Virus record (IMG/VR): IMGVR_UViG_3300043436_000835
Span: 1-48,772 of that record
Strand: one strand, 5' to 3'
From: a virus
DNA: 48,772 bases
Shown here piece after piece: positions 20,586 to 27,010 of this stretch. Within the stretch, counting starts at the first letter, position 1. Every line of letters starts with the position of its first letter. The position numbers were made by a program, and so were the translations under genes. The notes under the pieces are model-generated. The model was not told the DNA's origin. It ran no database searches and saw only the letters and a list, made by a program, of their open reading frames with translations.

Positions 20586-22039
20586 TGACCTACGAGTTTA
20601 AGACCAAACCATACACCCACCAGAAGCAAGCTCTCAAGGAAGCCAGAGGGCGGGAGGCTTTCGCTTACCTTATGGAGATGGGTACAGGTAAGACCAAGGT
20701 GGCTGTGGATGAGATCGGTATATCATACCTAGACGGATTGTTGGATGCTGTTCTTGTGGTGGCACCCAAGGGTGTCTATGCAAACTGGACCAACATCGAA
20801 ATACCGACACACATGCCTGATGATTTAGTGCGTTCCGCTGCCATCTACCTGTGGGACGGCATGGGAACAAAGCGCAGCCAGAACCTTGCAGAGCGGTGCA
20901 TGACCCACAAGGGTTTGAGTATCTTGGTTATGAACACCGAGGCATTTAGCTCAAGCAAGAAAGCTATTGACTTTGCCACCAAATATCTCAAGAGTCGGCG
21001 CGCAGCGATATTCATCGACGAAAGCACGCTAATCAAGAACCATTCGTCAGCAAGGACCAAGGCCCTCGTACGTTTGTCACCTCTGGCAAAATTCCGTAGG
21101 ATTATGACTGGCTCACCCGTGACACGCAGCCCGCTGGACTTCTTTGCACAGTTCCAGTTCCTCAAAGCTGGGTTGTTAGGTACGAGTAACTGGTTCGCCT
21201 TCAGGTCACGCTACGCCATCCTTGAACAAAAAGTGTTCGGTGGCAGAAGTGTGCTGACAGTATCTGGCTACCAGAATCTACCAGATTTAACTGAGCGTGT
21301 TCGTAACCACAGCTTCCGTGTTCTCAAAGAGGACTGCTTGGACCTCCCACCGAAAGTGTTTATCCGTAGAGAGGTTGACCTTACCGAAGAACAAGCTAAA
21401 GCCTATGCACAGATGCGCGATGAAGCATTTGCCGAACTAGAGAATGAACAGTTCGCAAGCGCCACAGCAGTCATCACACAAATCATGCGCCTCCACCAGA
21501 TTGTGTGTGGCCATGTGACCAATGCCGATGGTGAGTTAGTCCGCATCCCCAGCAAACGGGTGGACTCTTTGCTTGAGCTAAGTGAGGAACTCACAGGTAA
21601 AACAATCGTCTGGGCACGTTACCGCGAAGATATACGGTCAATTTGCGCCGCACTGCGCGATGTATACGGGGACAGGGCTGTGGTTGAGTATCACGGTGGA
21701 ACAAGAACCGAGGAACGTGCATCTGCCGTGGAAAGGTTCCAGAAAGATCCAACCTGTTTGTTCTTTGTGGCCAACCAGTCTACCGGAGGCTACGGTATCA
21801 CACTCACGGCAGCGTCTAACGTGGTCTACTACTCTAACGATTATGACCTTGAGAAACGCTTGCAGTCCGAGGACCGCGCCCACCGCTCAGGGCAAACCAA
21901 GAGTGTCACCTATGTTGATTTGGTGGCCCCCGGCACCGTTGATGACAAGATTATCGAAGCGCTCATCAATAAGAAGAACATTGCGGATCTTGTCACCGGA
22001 GACGGTGCTCGGGGGTGGTTCGCTAACCGAGAAGTTTAG
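20585..22039 (+). CDS. SNF2-like SF2 helicase/ATPase (484 aa)
   Basis: YTHQKQAL near residue 10 (Q-like motif), MEMGTGKTKVAVDE (about 30-43, Walker A), IFIDESTLIKN (Walker B as DEST), MTGSPVTRSP (III), then C-terminal TIVWARYREDI, TGGYGITLTAASNVVYYS (V) and EDRAHRSGQTKSVTYVDL (VI) form a full SNF2-type motor. Phage relatives remodel or unwind DNA, with roles in replication restart or recombination. The first ATG (20585) follows the upstream stop. The last 17 bases overlap the endolysin gene on the opposite strand. Confidence 0.94.
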   Translation: MTYEFKTKPYTHQKQALKEARGREAFAYLMEMGTGKTKVAVDEIGISYLDGLLDAVLVVAPKGVYANWTNIEIPTHMPDDLVRSAAIYLWDGMGTKRSQNLAERCMTHKGLSILVMNTEAFSSSKKAIDFATKYLKSRRAAIFIDESTLIKNHSSARTKALVRLSPLAKFRRIMTGSPVTRSPLDFFAQFQFLKAGLLGTSNWFAFRSRYAILEQKVFGGRSVLTVSGYQNLPDLTERVRNHSFRVLKEDCLDLPPKVFIRREVDLTEEQAKAYAQMRDEAFAELENEQFASATAVITQIMRLHQIVCGHVTNADGELVRIPSKRVDSLLELSEELTGKTIVWARYREDIRSICAALRDVYGDRAVVEYHGGTRTEERASAVERFQKDPTCLFFVANQSTGGYGITLTAASNVVYYSNDYDLEKRLQSEDRAHRSGQTKSVTYVDLVAPGTVDDKIIEALINKKNIADLVTGDGARGWFANREV

Positions 22040-22041
22040 CG
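22021..22041. terminator. Weak hairpin spanning both convergent stop codons
   Basis: CGCTAA (22021-22026) and TTAGCG (22036-22041) can pair over a nine-base loop. They cover the stop of the rightward helicase gene and the stop of the leftward endolysin gene. The stem is only six base pairs and no T-run follows on either strand, so termination is a guess from the tail-to-tail layout. Confidence 0.3.
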
Positions 22042-22874
22042 AGAGTCTTGGGGCCAGCTACACCATCTGCGGTTAGGCCATTTGCAGCCTGCCACTTCTT
22101 GAGAGCAGCCTCGGTGCCGGGGCCAAAGTCACCATCAGCAGTTAGCTTGAGAGCAGCCTGCATTTTCTTGACTTCTTCGCCTTTGGAGCCACGACGCAAA
22201 GTGCCCCCCGCTGATGCCGGAGCAGTGGCGGGGGAGGCTGTGATTTTCCCACCTAGAGCAGCCATCGCCTTGGCATAGCGTGCCTGACGGTCAGCCAAGC
22301 CAATGTCGCCACCGTTAATCTTCTTGGTGAGTGCGGCCACGTTGCCAGTGTCAGCAACTGGATTCAGCTTGTTGGTGTTCCAGAACCACAGGGCCGATGC
22401 CAAAGCACCTTCTTTAGTTTCTACCCAGACAGCAGCTTCTTCCGCTGTCAGGTCGTAGTCTTTGGCAAATCGGGTGTAATTGTCGCGCCCTGTAAGTTGC
22501 TTGAGTCCCCGTCCACGGAAGCGCCAACCATCCCCCGGTTGAGTATTACCCAGCTTAGAAGTGCGGAACTCATCCATGTAGACGTAGTTCGCAATCTTTT
22601 CAGGGTTACGAGCATACTCTGCGGCATTGCGCTTGCCTGGACCGAAGTAGCGCGGGAACACCTTGTTTAGCGTTTCCTCGCGGTAGTTGAGGTTCTCGCT
22701 CATGGCGTTGAAGTCCATCGACTCGTGAGCGCACTGGCTGATAAAACCTGCAATGCGCTGGTCGGTCGTAATGTCGTACTTCGGCAGTGCTTTGTTCAGT
22801 TCTTCGCACCAAGCCTCAACCTCTTTATTGGTTGGGATCATCGCGCGCAATTGATCTACAGTTAGTAGGGTCAT
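22023..22874 (-). CDS. Endolysin: GH19 chitinase-like domain plus peptidoglycan-binding domain (283 aa)
   Basis: Residues about 1-205 carry QCAHESMDFNAMSENLNY (about 47-64) with the catalytic Glu, and FRGRGLKQLTGRDNYTRF (about 118-135), the main GH19 signatures. A Pro/Ala linker is followed by a repeat-type peptidoglycan-binding domain (RRGSKGEEVKKMQAAL, then WQAANGLTADGVAGPKT). It cuts the glycan strands of the cell wall at lysis. There is no signal peptide, so release would depend on a holin. AGGAGA precedes the ATG. Lysis genes follow in an overlapping chain. Confidence 0.93.
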   Translation of the reverse strand: MTLLTVDQLRAMIPTNKEVEAWCEELNKALPKYDITTDQRIAGFISQCAHESMDFNAMSENLNYREETLNKVFPRYFGPGKRNAAEYARNPEKIANYVYMDEFRTSKLGNTQPGDGWRFRGRGLKQLTGRDNYTRFAKDYDLTAEEAAVWVETKEGALASALWFWNTNKLNPVADTGNVAALTKKINGGDIGLADRQARYAKAMAALGGKITASPATAPASAGGTLRRGSKGEEVKKMQAALKLTADGDFGPGTEAALKKWQAANGLTADGVAGPKTLAKLLG

Positions 22875-22884
22875 TCACGTTCTC

Positions 22885-23292
22885 CTATTCGCACCACGAG
22901 GACTTGGCCTCGCCTTTGTATGGACGGGCAAGGCCCGCAGAGATTAGGCTTTCGGCGAGGCTCTGGTGATCTAGGTAGACCTCGCCCAGCACCCGGCCAC
23001 CGTACTTGTCCCACTTGAGTATTTTGACATCGACCTCTAGGGCATTGGCCACAGCGTTCTTGGTGAAGGCGCTGGCCTTCTTGGCCAAGGCGGCCTCGGC
23101 ATCGCATTGAGCGCGAGGGGCTTTCTCAGGCGTATCGATACCAATCACGCGGATCGACAGCTTGGGCGGGAGGGGCGACGGGAGAAAATCCACCGCAATC
23201 TCCACCGTATCGCCGTCGATGACCCGAGTGATCTCGTAGGGCGTAGAAAGCGCAGGGGTTGCTGACAAGAGCAGGGCAACGAGCCACCTCAT
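22885..23292 (-). CDS. Exported thermonuclease-like (SNase) protein (135 aa)
   Basis: A short signal peptide (MRWLVALLLSATPALS) is followed by the SNase fold: EITRVIDGDTVEI, IRVIGIDTPE, then KWDKYGGRVLGEVYL, with the Asp/Arg/Glu/Arg active-site set broadly kept. Such enzymes cut DNA and RNA with calcium. Export to the periplasm in a lysis gene block is notable: it may break down host DNA released at lysis or exclude other phages. The start overlaps the upstream stop (ATGA). Confidence 0.88.
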   Translation of the reverse strand: MRWLVALLLSATPALSTPYEITRVIDGDTVEIAVDFLPSPLPPKLSIRVIGIDTPEKAPRAQCDAEAALAKKASAFTKNAVANALEVDVKILKWDKYGGRVLGEVYLDHQSLAESLISAGLARPYKGEAKSSWCE

Positions 23293-23516
23293 TTCTTGGG
23301 TCTCTTGATCGGCACCTTCTTGGTGACCTCACCAAGCACAGCCTCTTGCGCCATGTCTTTTCCCATGCCGCCGAGCAGGTCACCGACGTTGCCCGTGGCC
23401 GCAACCTTGATTGCGTTCTCCACCGGGTCAGGTAGGTTCACCTTGTCCAGCACTGCGTCCACGGCCTTCTCTTTGAGCTTGCGGCCAACAAGCATTCCTA
23501 CGATGCGCCCAATCAT
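23289..23516 (-). CDS. Small basic amphipathic protein in the lysis block (75 aa)
   Basis: The protein begins MIGRIVGMLVGRKLKEKAV, a glycine-spaced amphipathic helix, continues with GNVGDLLGGMGKDMAQEAV and ends with a Lys/Pro tail (KKVPIKRPKK). It has no full membrane span, but the first helix could lie on a membrane. It overlaps both neighbours by 4 bases. A role in lysis is suggested only by position. Confidence 0.6.
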   Translation of the reverse strand: MIGRIVGMLVGRKLKEKAVDAVLDKVNLPDPVENAIKVAATGNVGDLLGGMGKDMAQEAVLGEVTKKVPIKRPKK

Positions 23517-23800
23517 TCCACATACTCCTGCGTTGGTGCGGGGGGCTCATCATTGCCACCCTTGTTGCGATTGTTACCTGCTGCCATCACACCGCCCAAG
23601 GCACCAACGATAAAGCTAGCGATGGGTGTCAGCAGCTCAAAGAACTTGCGGTCGTTCTCGCTTGACTCACCAAGGGGCTGAGTTACGAACACAAGGCTGT
23701 AGAGAATTGTAAAGATAGTGCCTGCCAAGATCACCACTAGCGCACAACCGATGAAGTAGCGCAGCTTGGCTTCCATCATTTCTGGATCGTTCTTACTCAT
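23513..23800 (-). CDS. Holin-like membrane protein with two spans (95 aa)
   Basis: Two hydrophobic segments are clear: YFIGCALVVILAGTIFTILYS (about 15-35, quoted short of one end) and LLTPIASFIVGALGGVMAAG (about 56-75), with charged ends (MSKNDPEMMEAK at the start and an acidic tail). This size and layout fits class II holins or the DUF2628-like phage membrane proteins. It is the best holin candidate in the block, though others are possible. Confidence 0.65.
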   Translation of the reverse strand: MSKNDPEMMEAKLRYFIGCALVVILAGTIFTILYSLVFVTQPLGESSENDRKFFELLTPIASFIVGALGGVMAAGNNRNKGGNDEPPAPTQEYVE

Positions 23801-23988
23801 TGCGAGTCTCCTGTCAAGTCAGTGGCGCACATTCCGGTGCGAAGGCAAATAGGTGGTTGACACTCTAAGGCAGACCAGTTAGCTGGATCTTGGCAAGGAT
23901 AACGATAAAATCCGTCACCAGACAAGTAAAAGATCACAGCAATGGCAGCAACAAAAGCCACCCAGATTAAGGCTTCAAGTTTCATCAT
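23797..23988 (-). CDS. Small membrane protein with cysteine-rich tail (63 aa)
   Basis: One N-terminal span (ALIWVAFVAAIAVIFYLSG) is followed by about 38 residues with four cysteines (YPCQDP, LECQPPICLRTGMC), which suggests a disulfide-linked part in the periplasm. The ATG at 23988 overlaps the previous stop. It could be a spanin-like or antiholin-like protein, but there is no lipobox and the outer part is short. No family is recognised. Confidence 0.6.
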   Translation of the reverse strand: MMKLEALIWVAFVAAIAVIFYLSGDGFYRYPCQDPANWSALECQPPICLRTGMCATDLTGDSQ

Positions 23989-24416
23989 CGCATTGGGTTC
24001 CTCACTAAGTCATCCATAGCTTTCCATAAGTCTTCAATTTCAGCATCGTATTTCTCCAACTTACCTTGGAGGTTGGAGGTTATGCTATCTGATTTTTCGA
24101 CTACAGAGCGTAGGTCCATCAGCTCTTTCTGTTGCTCGAGAATTGTTCCCATCTGCGTGCTGATGGCCGACAGCTTCGGTGCAAGGCCCCGGACGTCATT
24201 GTCCTGTATGGCCTGCTCCAGAGTTTGCACCCGGCTCTCAACACCCAAGACGCCATCTACGCTTTCCTCAACGGCCCAGAAGCGGTTGACGGTATCGTAG
24301 CCCACGTAGATCGTTCCGCTCAAGCCTGACAAGACTGGGAGGGCGGCGGCAAGCCACCATCCCTTTACGTCAAAGCCCGCGATCCGCAGGCCGTTGGTTT
24401 CAGCTTCCTCGCTCAC
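23985..24416 (-). CDS. Membrane-anchored coiled-coil protein (143 aa), spanin-like by position
   Basis: One membrane span near residues 20-40 (WWLAAALPVLSGLSGTIYVG) is followed by a long heptad-rich part (VESRVQTLEQAIQDND, ILEQQKELMDLRSVVEKSD, LEKYDAEIEDLWKAMDDL). The layout (one anchor plus periplasmic coiled coil) resembles inner-membrane spanins, though the anchor is not at the very start. The start codon is GTG at 24416, overlapping the upstream stop. The separate small lipoprotein at 25712 could be an outer-membrane partner; this is inference. Confidence 0.6.
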   Translation of the reverse strand: MSEEAETNGLRIAGFDVKGWWLAAALPVLSGLSGTIYVGYDTVNRFWAVEESVDGVLGVESRVQTLEQAIQDNDVRGLAPKLSAISTQMGTILEQQKELMDLRSVVEKSDSITSNLQGKLEKYDAEIEDLWKAMDDLVRNPMR

Positions 24417-25162
24417 GAGCCGTACCCGGCAGCGTACACATCAGCCACCGACACTGCGTCTGCGCCAAGCAGTCCTTGCAGGCCGATGCTGTAAACCTGA
24501 CCCATACTCACGTTGATAATGTCCGCCGTGGCGCTGTAGGCCACCGTAGCGCCGTAGAGGCTAGCCCCGGTGTTGGCCGCATAGTTGTCAACTGAGCTAG
24601 TCATATTCACGTTGCGTGATGCAGCCAAGAAGGCACCCGCATCGCGGGCGTAGGTCTGCACAGCACCAAGAGCGTTGTTGTAGCTGCTAACATCGGCTGC
24701 GCTGATGGTCATGTCGTTATTGCTTAGGATCGTCTGGAAGGCCATCTGCTCTTGCACGGTATCCGCCTGCGCGGCCATGTTGGCCACGGCCTGCACTTCC
24801 ATCAAAACCAAAGTCGCGGCAACGAGCTGATCGACAGCCGTATCGAGATTTGCCATTGCTGCTTCGTGCTGATCTTGAAACAAAATCTCGGCGTTGTAGT
24901 AGGTCGCGTCGATCACCCCCTGAATGTCAGAGTTATAGTCAAGGCGCATTTGCTCAGTAACAGTGGCGTCCTGCATGACGCCGGGGTCAATGATGCTGCC
25001 ATCTGCTGCGTAGTAGGTTGCACCAGCCGTCAGGCTCTGAGCCGCAGAAAGTTGGTCAAGGATTGTCTGTGCCGACCCCTGTAGATTGGTTATCGTTGGA
25101 TCGGCTTGAGCGGCGGAAGCGCTCAGACAGAGTAGGACCACTGTTTTCTTGAGGTAAGACAT
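24413..25162 (-). CDS. Exported alanine-rich protein (249 aa)
   Basis: The ATG at 25162 has GAGGAG upstream. The ATG at 25177 lies inside that ribosome-site region. Residues 1-21 are a signal peptide (KKTVVLLCLSASAAQA, cleavage before DPTITN). The mature part is helical, rich in Ala, Asp, Thr and Tyr (DTAVDQLVAATLVLMEVQ), with few Lys and no enzyme motif. It may be a periplasmic or envelope protein made during infection. The first 107 bases overlap the end of the upstream gene. Confidence 0.65.
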   Translation of the reverse strand: MSYLKKTVVLLCLSASAAQADPTITNLQGSAQTILDQLSAAQSLTAGATYYAADGSIIDPGVMQDATVTEQMRLDYNSDIQGVIDATYYNAEILFQDQHEAAMANLDTAVDQLVAATLVLMEVQAVANMAAQADTVQEQMAFQTILSNNDMTISAADVSSYNNALGAVQTYARDAGAFLAASRNVNMTSSVDNYAANTGASLYGATVAYSATADIINVSMGQVYSIGLQGLLGADAVSVADVYAAGYGS

Positions 25163-25832
25163 CAGGTAACTCCTCATTCATCATTAGGAAGGCGTCCCAG
25201 AACGCCTGATCTTGGGCGTATCCTACCACATAAATATCTGGATTGCTACGCATAGATAGATAAGCGTCGCGCCCGACTAGCAACTTTCCAGTCTCAATCG
25301 AATAGACTGGACAAGGAGTGCTGGCCAGAGCCATTGCCTTGAATATCTCAGGGCTTTCGCACATAACAGAGATGCCACTGACTTGCAGCCCGAGGCCACC
25401 ACTTTCCTGCGGAGTGCCCAGCAGACGGGCGTCTTTGCGGCGGTTACACTCAGGGTCCTGTTCCATTCTGCCTTCTGCGCGACCAAATATGCTAATCTGG
25501 AAAGCGCTCTGCACAGGTATCAAGCAAGAGTCGTTACCTCCCCCGCCCATGACCGTCGGCGCTGCGGCGGTAGGAACGGGGGTGGAGAATGGTGCCGACC
25601 CTGAACCGTTATAGTTGGTGGTGCTGTCGTTGTTGTTGGAGCCGATGGTAGAGTTGGTGTTGCCGCTGTTGGTATTGAGGTCACCAGTCACCTGCGCACT
25701 GGCAGTCGTGGTTAGTACACAGAGCAGAGCGCACCCATAACGTCCCGCGTATCGCCAGAGCAAAGCAGTTCGTTGGCCGCATCGCCGTGCGCCATGTAAT
25801 AGAGCGTTTCTGCGTTCTGACGTATTTCGCAC
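25056..25832 (-). CDS. Exported Asn-rich protein of a marine-phage type (about 258 aa)
   Basis: A Leu-Cys-rich signal core (CALLCVLTTTASA) is followed by an Asn/Thr/Ser-rich stretch (TGDLNTNSGNTNSTIG), a Pro/Ala part (STPVPTAAAP), then a folded domain with CLIPVQ, DPECNRRKDARLL, ISVMCESPEIFKAM and STPCP. I recall similar proteins in marine phages, where function is unknown. The start is ambiguous: GTG at 25832 has a good AGGTGA but a long N-tail, and TTG at 25763 gives a short signal peptide without a ribosome site. It overlaps both neighbours by about 100 bases. Confidence 0.55.
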   Translation of the reverse strand: MRNTSERRNALLHGARRCGQRTALLWRYAGRYGCALLCVLTTTASAQVTGDLNTNSGNTNSTIGSNNNDSTTNYNGSGSAPFSTPVPTAAAPTVMGGGGNDSCLIPVQSAFQISIFGRAEGRMEQDPECNRRKDARLLGTPQESGGLGLQVSGISVMCESPEIFKAMALASTPCPVYSIETGKLLVGRDAYLSMRSNPDIYVVGYAQDQAFWDAFLMMNEELPDVLPQENSGPTLSERFRRSSRSNDNQSTGVGTDNP

Positions 25833-25927
25833 TGTCGGTCACCTTTCGGGCAGGCCGTCGTGTAAGCCACGGACGATACAGTAACAGGGCCGCATCCCGC
25901 GACCAAGAGTAGGATTACAAGTCTCAA
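25712..25927 (-). CDS. Small lipoprotein (71 aa)
   Basis: The start is a TTG at 25927 with GGGAG eight bases upstream. MRLVILLLVAGCGPVT has a textbook lipobox (LVAGC), so a lipid-anchored mature protein of about 60 residues is expected. It holds four more cysteines (TTACPKGDRQC, LLCSGD, ALCSVY). Its place in the lysis block next to a membrane coiled-coil protein would suit an outer-membrane spanin, but the sequence is not Pro-rich as those often are. It overlaps the next gene by about 120 bases. Confidence 0.6.
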   Translation of the reverse strand: MRLVILLLVAGCGPVTVSSVAYTTACPKGDRQCEIRQNAETLYYMAHGDAANELLCSGDTRDVMGALCSVY

Positions 25928-25928
25928 T

Positions 25929-26420
25929 CTACCATCTCCCTAAATAGCGGCCCCAGAAGTACAGACCAAAGCCTGCAATAACGTTTGTCGCCAAGATGAT
26001 GCCTGTCCAAAGCGCAGCTTCCAGAATACCTTCGATCAGTTCTTTGCGACGATAGACCTGTTCGCGCTGTTGCTCTCGCACCCGGCGCTCGATATTTTGA
26101 AACTCCAGCCACGCATCATTCCCGTAGGTGTAGCTGATGAGCTGGCGCAGCTCCTTGCGTTGCTGCTCACACTGCTTCTGGGCAGCGAAAATATCGATGG
26201 CACTTTTTTGATTACCACCACCGAACAGCGTTTGAAAAACACCCGGAGGTTCGTTTGCTTTCTGAGCGGCGTATGCGATATCTGATACAGCCTTACCCCA
26301 CTCCGAAAGCTGGGACGCCATGTCTTGGATTTCGCGACCAGCCGCAATCCCCTGCTTGAGCAGGTTGAAAGCCTTGCTTCCAACACTCAGGGCAACACCT
26401 ATGCTGACTGGATCGAACAT
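25929..26420 (-). CDS. Helical protein with C-terminal membrane span (163 aa)
   Basis: The opening MFDPVSIGVALSVGSKAFNL and AAGREIQDMASQLSEWGKAV follow a type found in several marine and T7-like phages, where its job is unproven. A glutamine- and arginine-rich coiled coil fills the middle (EQQRKELRQLISY, RRVREQQREQVYRRKEL), and IILATNVIAGFGLYFWGRYL near the end is a membrane span. It could be an ejected virion protein or part of lysis control. Confidence 0.65.
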   Translation of the reverse strand: MFDPVSIGVALSVGSKAFNLLKQGIAAGREIQDMASQLSEWGKAVSDIAYAAQKANEPPGVFQTLFGGGNQKSAIDIFAAQKQCEQQRKELRQLISYTYGNDAWLEFQNIERRVREQQREQVYRRKELIEGILEAALWTGIILATNVIAGFGLYFWGRYLGRW

Positions 26421-26435
26421 CTGGCCACCCTGATG

Positions 26436-26678
26436 TTATTTCGGACTGCGTTCGATAAGTCTGTCGATTTTCTTTTCCAGGAGATCAAGGCGGGCGATAA
26501 CTCGATTAATGTCTGCGTGAACCTCAGTTTTGGTCACGTATTCCTTAGCCATCTCTTCACGTGTTTTATTCAGAAGAATCTGCAAACGCTTAACCTCGTC
26601 AATGTGGTTCCGCAAAACCAAGGTAACAAGGCCAAGGATGCCTGACAGAACTGCGCTCCAGATAATTTCAGTCGTCAT
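26436..26678 (-). CDS. Small membrane/coiled-coil protein (80 aa)
   Basis: The ATG at 26678 has GGAG six bases upstream. One N-terminal span (IWSAVLSGILGLVTLVL) is followed by a long charged helix (DEVKRLQILLNKTREEMAKE, then INRVIARLDLLEKKIDRLIE) with coiled-coil pattern. Small phage proteins of this layout are common around tail-fibre and lysis genes and include accessory holin proteins. No specific family can be given. Confidence 0.65.
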   Translation of the reverse strand: MTTEIIWSAVLSGILGLVTLVLRNHIDEVKRLQILLNKTREEMAKEYVTKTEVHADINRVIARLDLLEKKIDRLIERSPK

Positions 26679-26689
26679 GTAGTGCTCCA

Positions 26690-27010
26690 TCAGGCGATTG
26701 CTTCTGTTACTTCTACGGAGATAAAGCCGCTCGACGGAAATTTTTCAACCGTATTGTCGGCATAGGTGACTTCAAACTCAGCTTCATACGAGTCAATGTT
26801 GGCTGTGTTTCCAACAGCCCACCGATACTCAACCACCCCGCCTACCGATACAACGGTCGCAGCGGCGTCGACTACAGTGGCCGTCTGCCCGAATCTACGC
26901 ATGTGGAAGCGCACCGTGGCGTTCGTAAGGTTCACCACCGAGCAGTCGTCGTATTGCAGAGTTGCACGGAGGGCGGGGGAGGTTGAGTCTTTCTTGATGC
27001 TGAATGTCAT
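26690..27010 (-). CDS. Beta-sandwich structural protein, BppU-like (106 aa)
   Basis: The pattern MTFSIKKDSTSPALRATLQYD, LTNATVRFHMRRFG, then VVEYRWAVGNTANIDSYEAEF and EKFPSSGFISVEV is that of the N-terminal domain of BppU-type baseplate upper proteins and similar Ig-like phage structural proteins (input chemistry of polar strands, VRFHM). It follows the long repeat-bearing fibre gene with a 4-base overlap and may connect fibre parts. Family identity is moderately sure. Confidence 0.6.
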   Translation of the reverse strand: MTFSIKKDSTSPALRATLQYDDCSVVNLTNATVRFHMRRFGQTATVVDAAATVVSVGGVVEYRWAVGNTANIDSYEAEFEVTYADNTVEKFPSSGFISVEVTEAIA

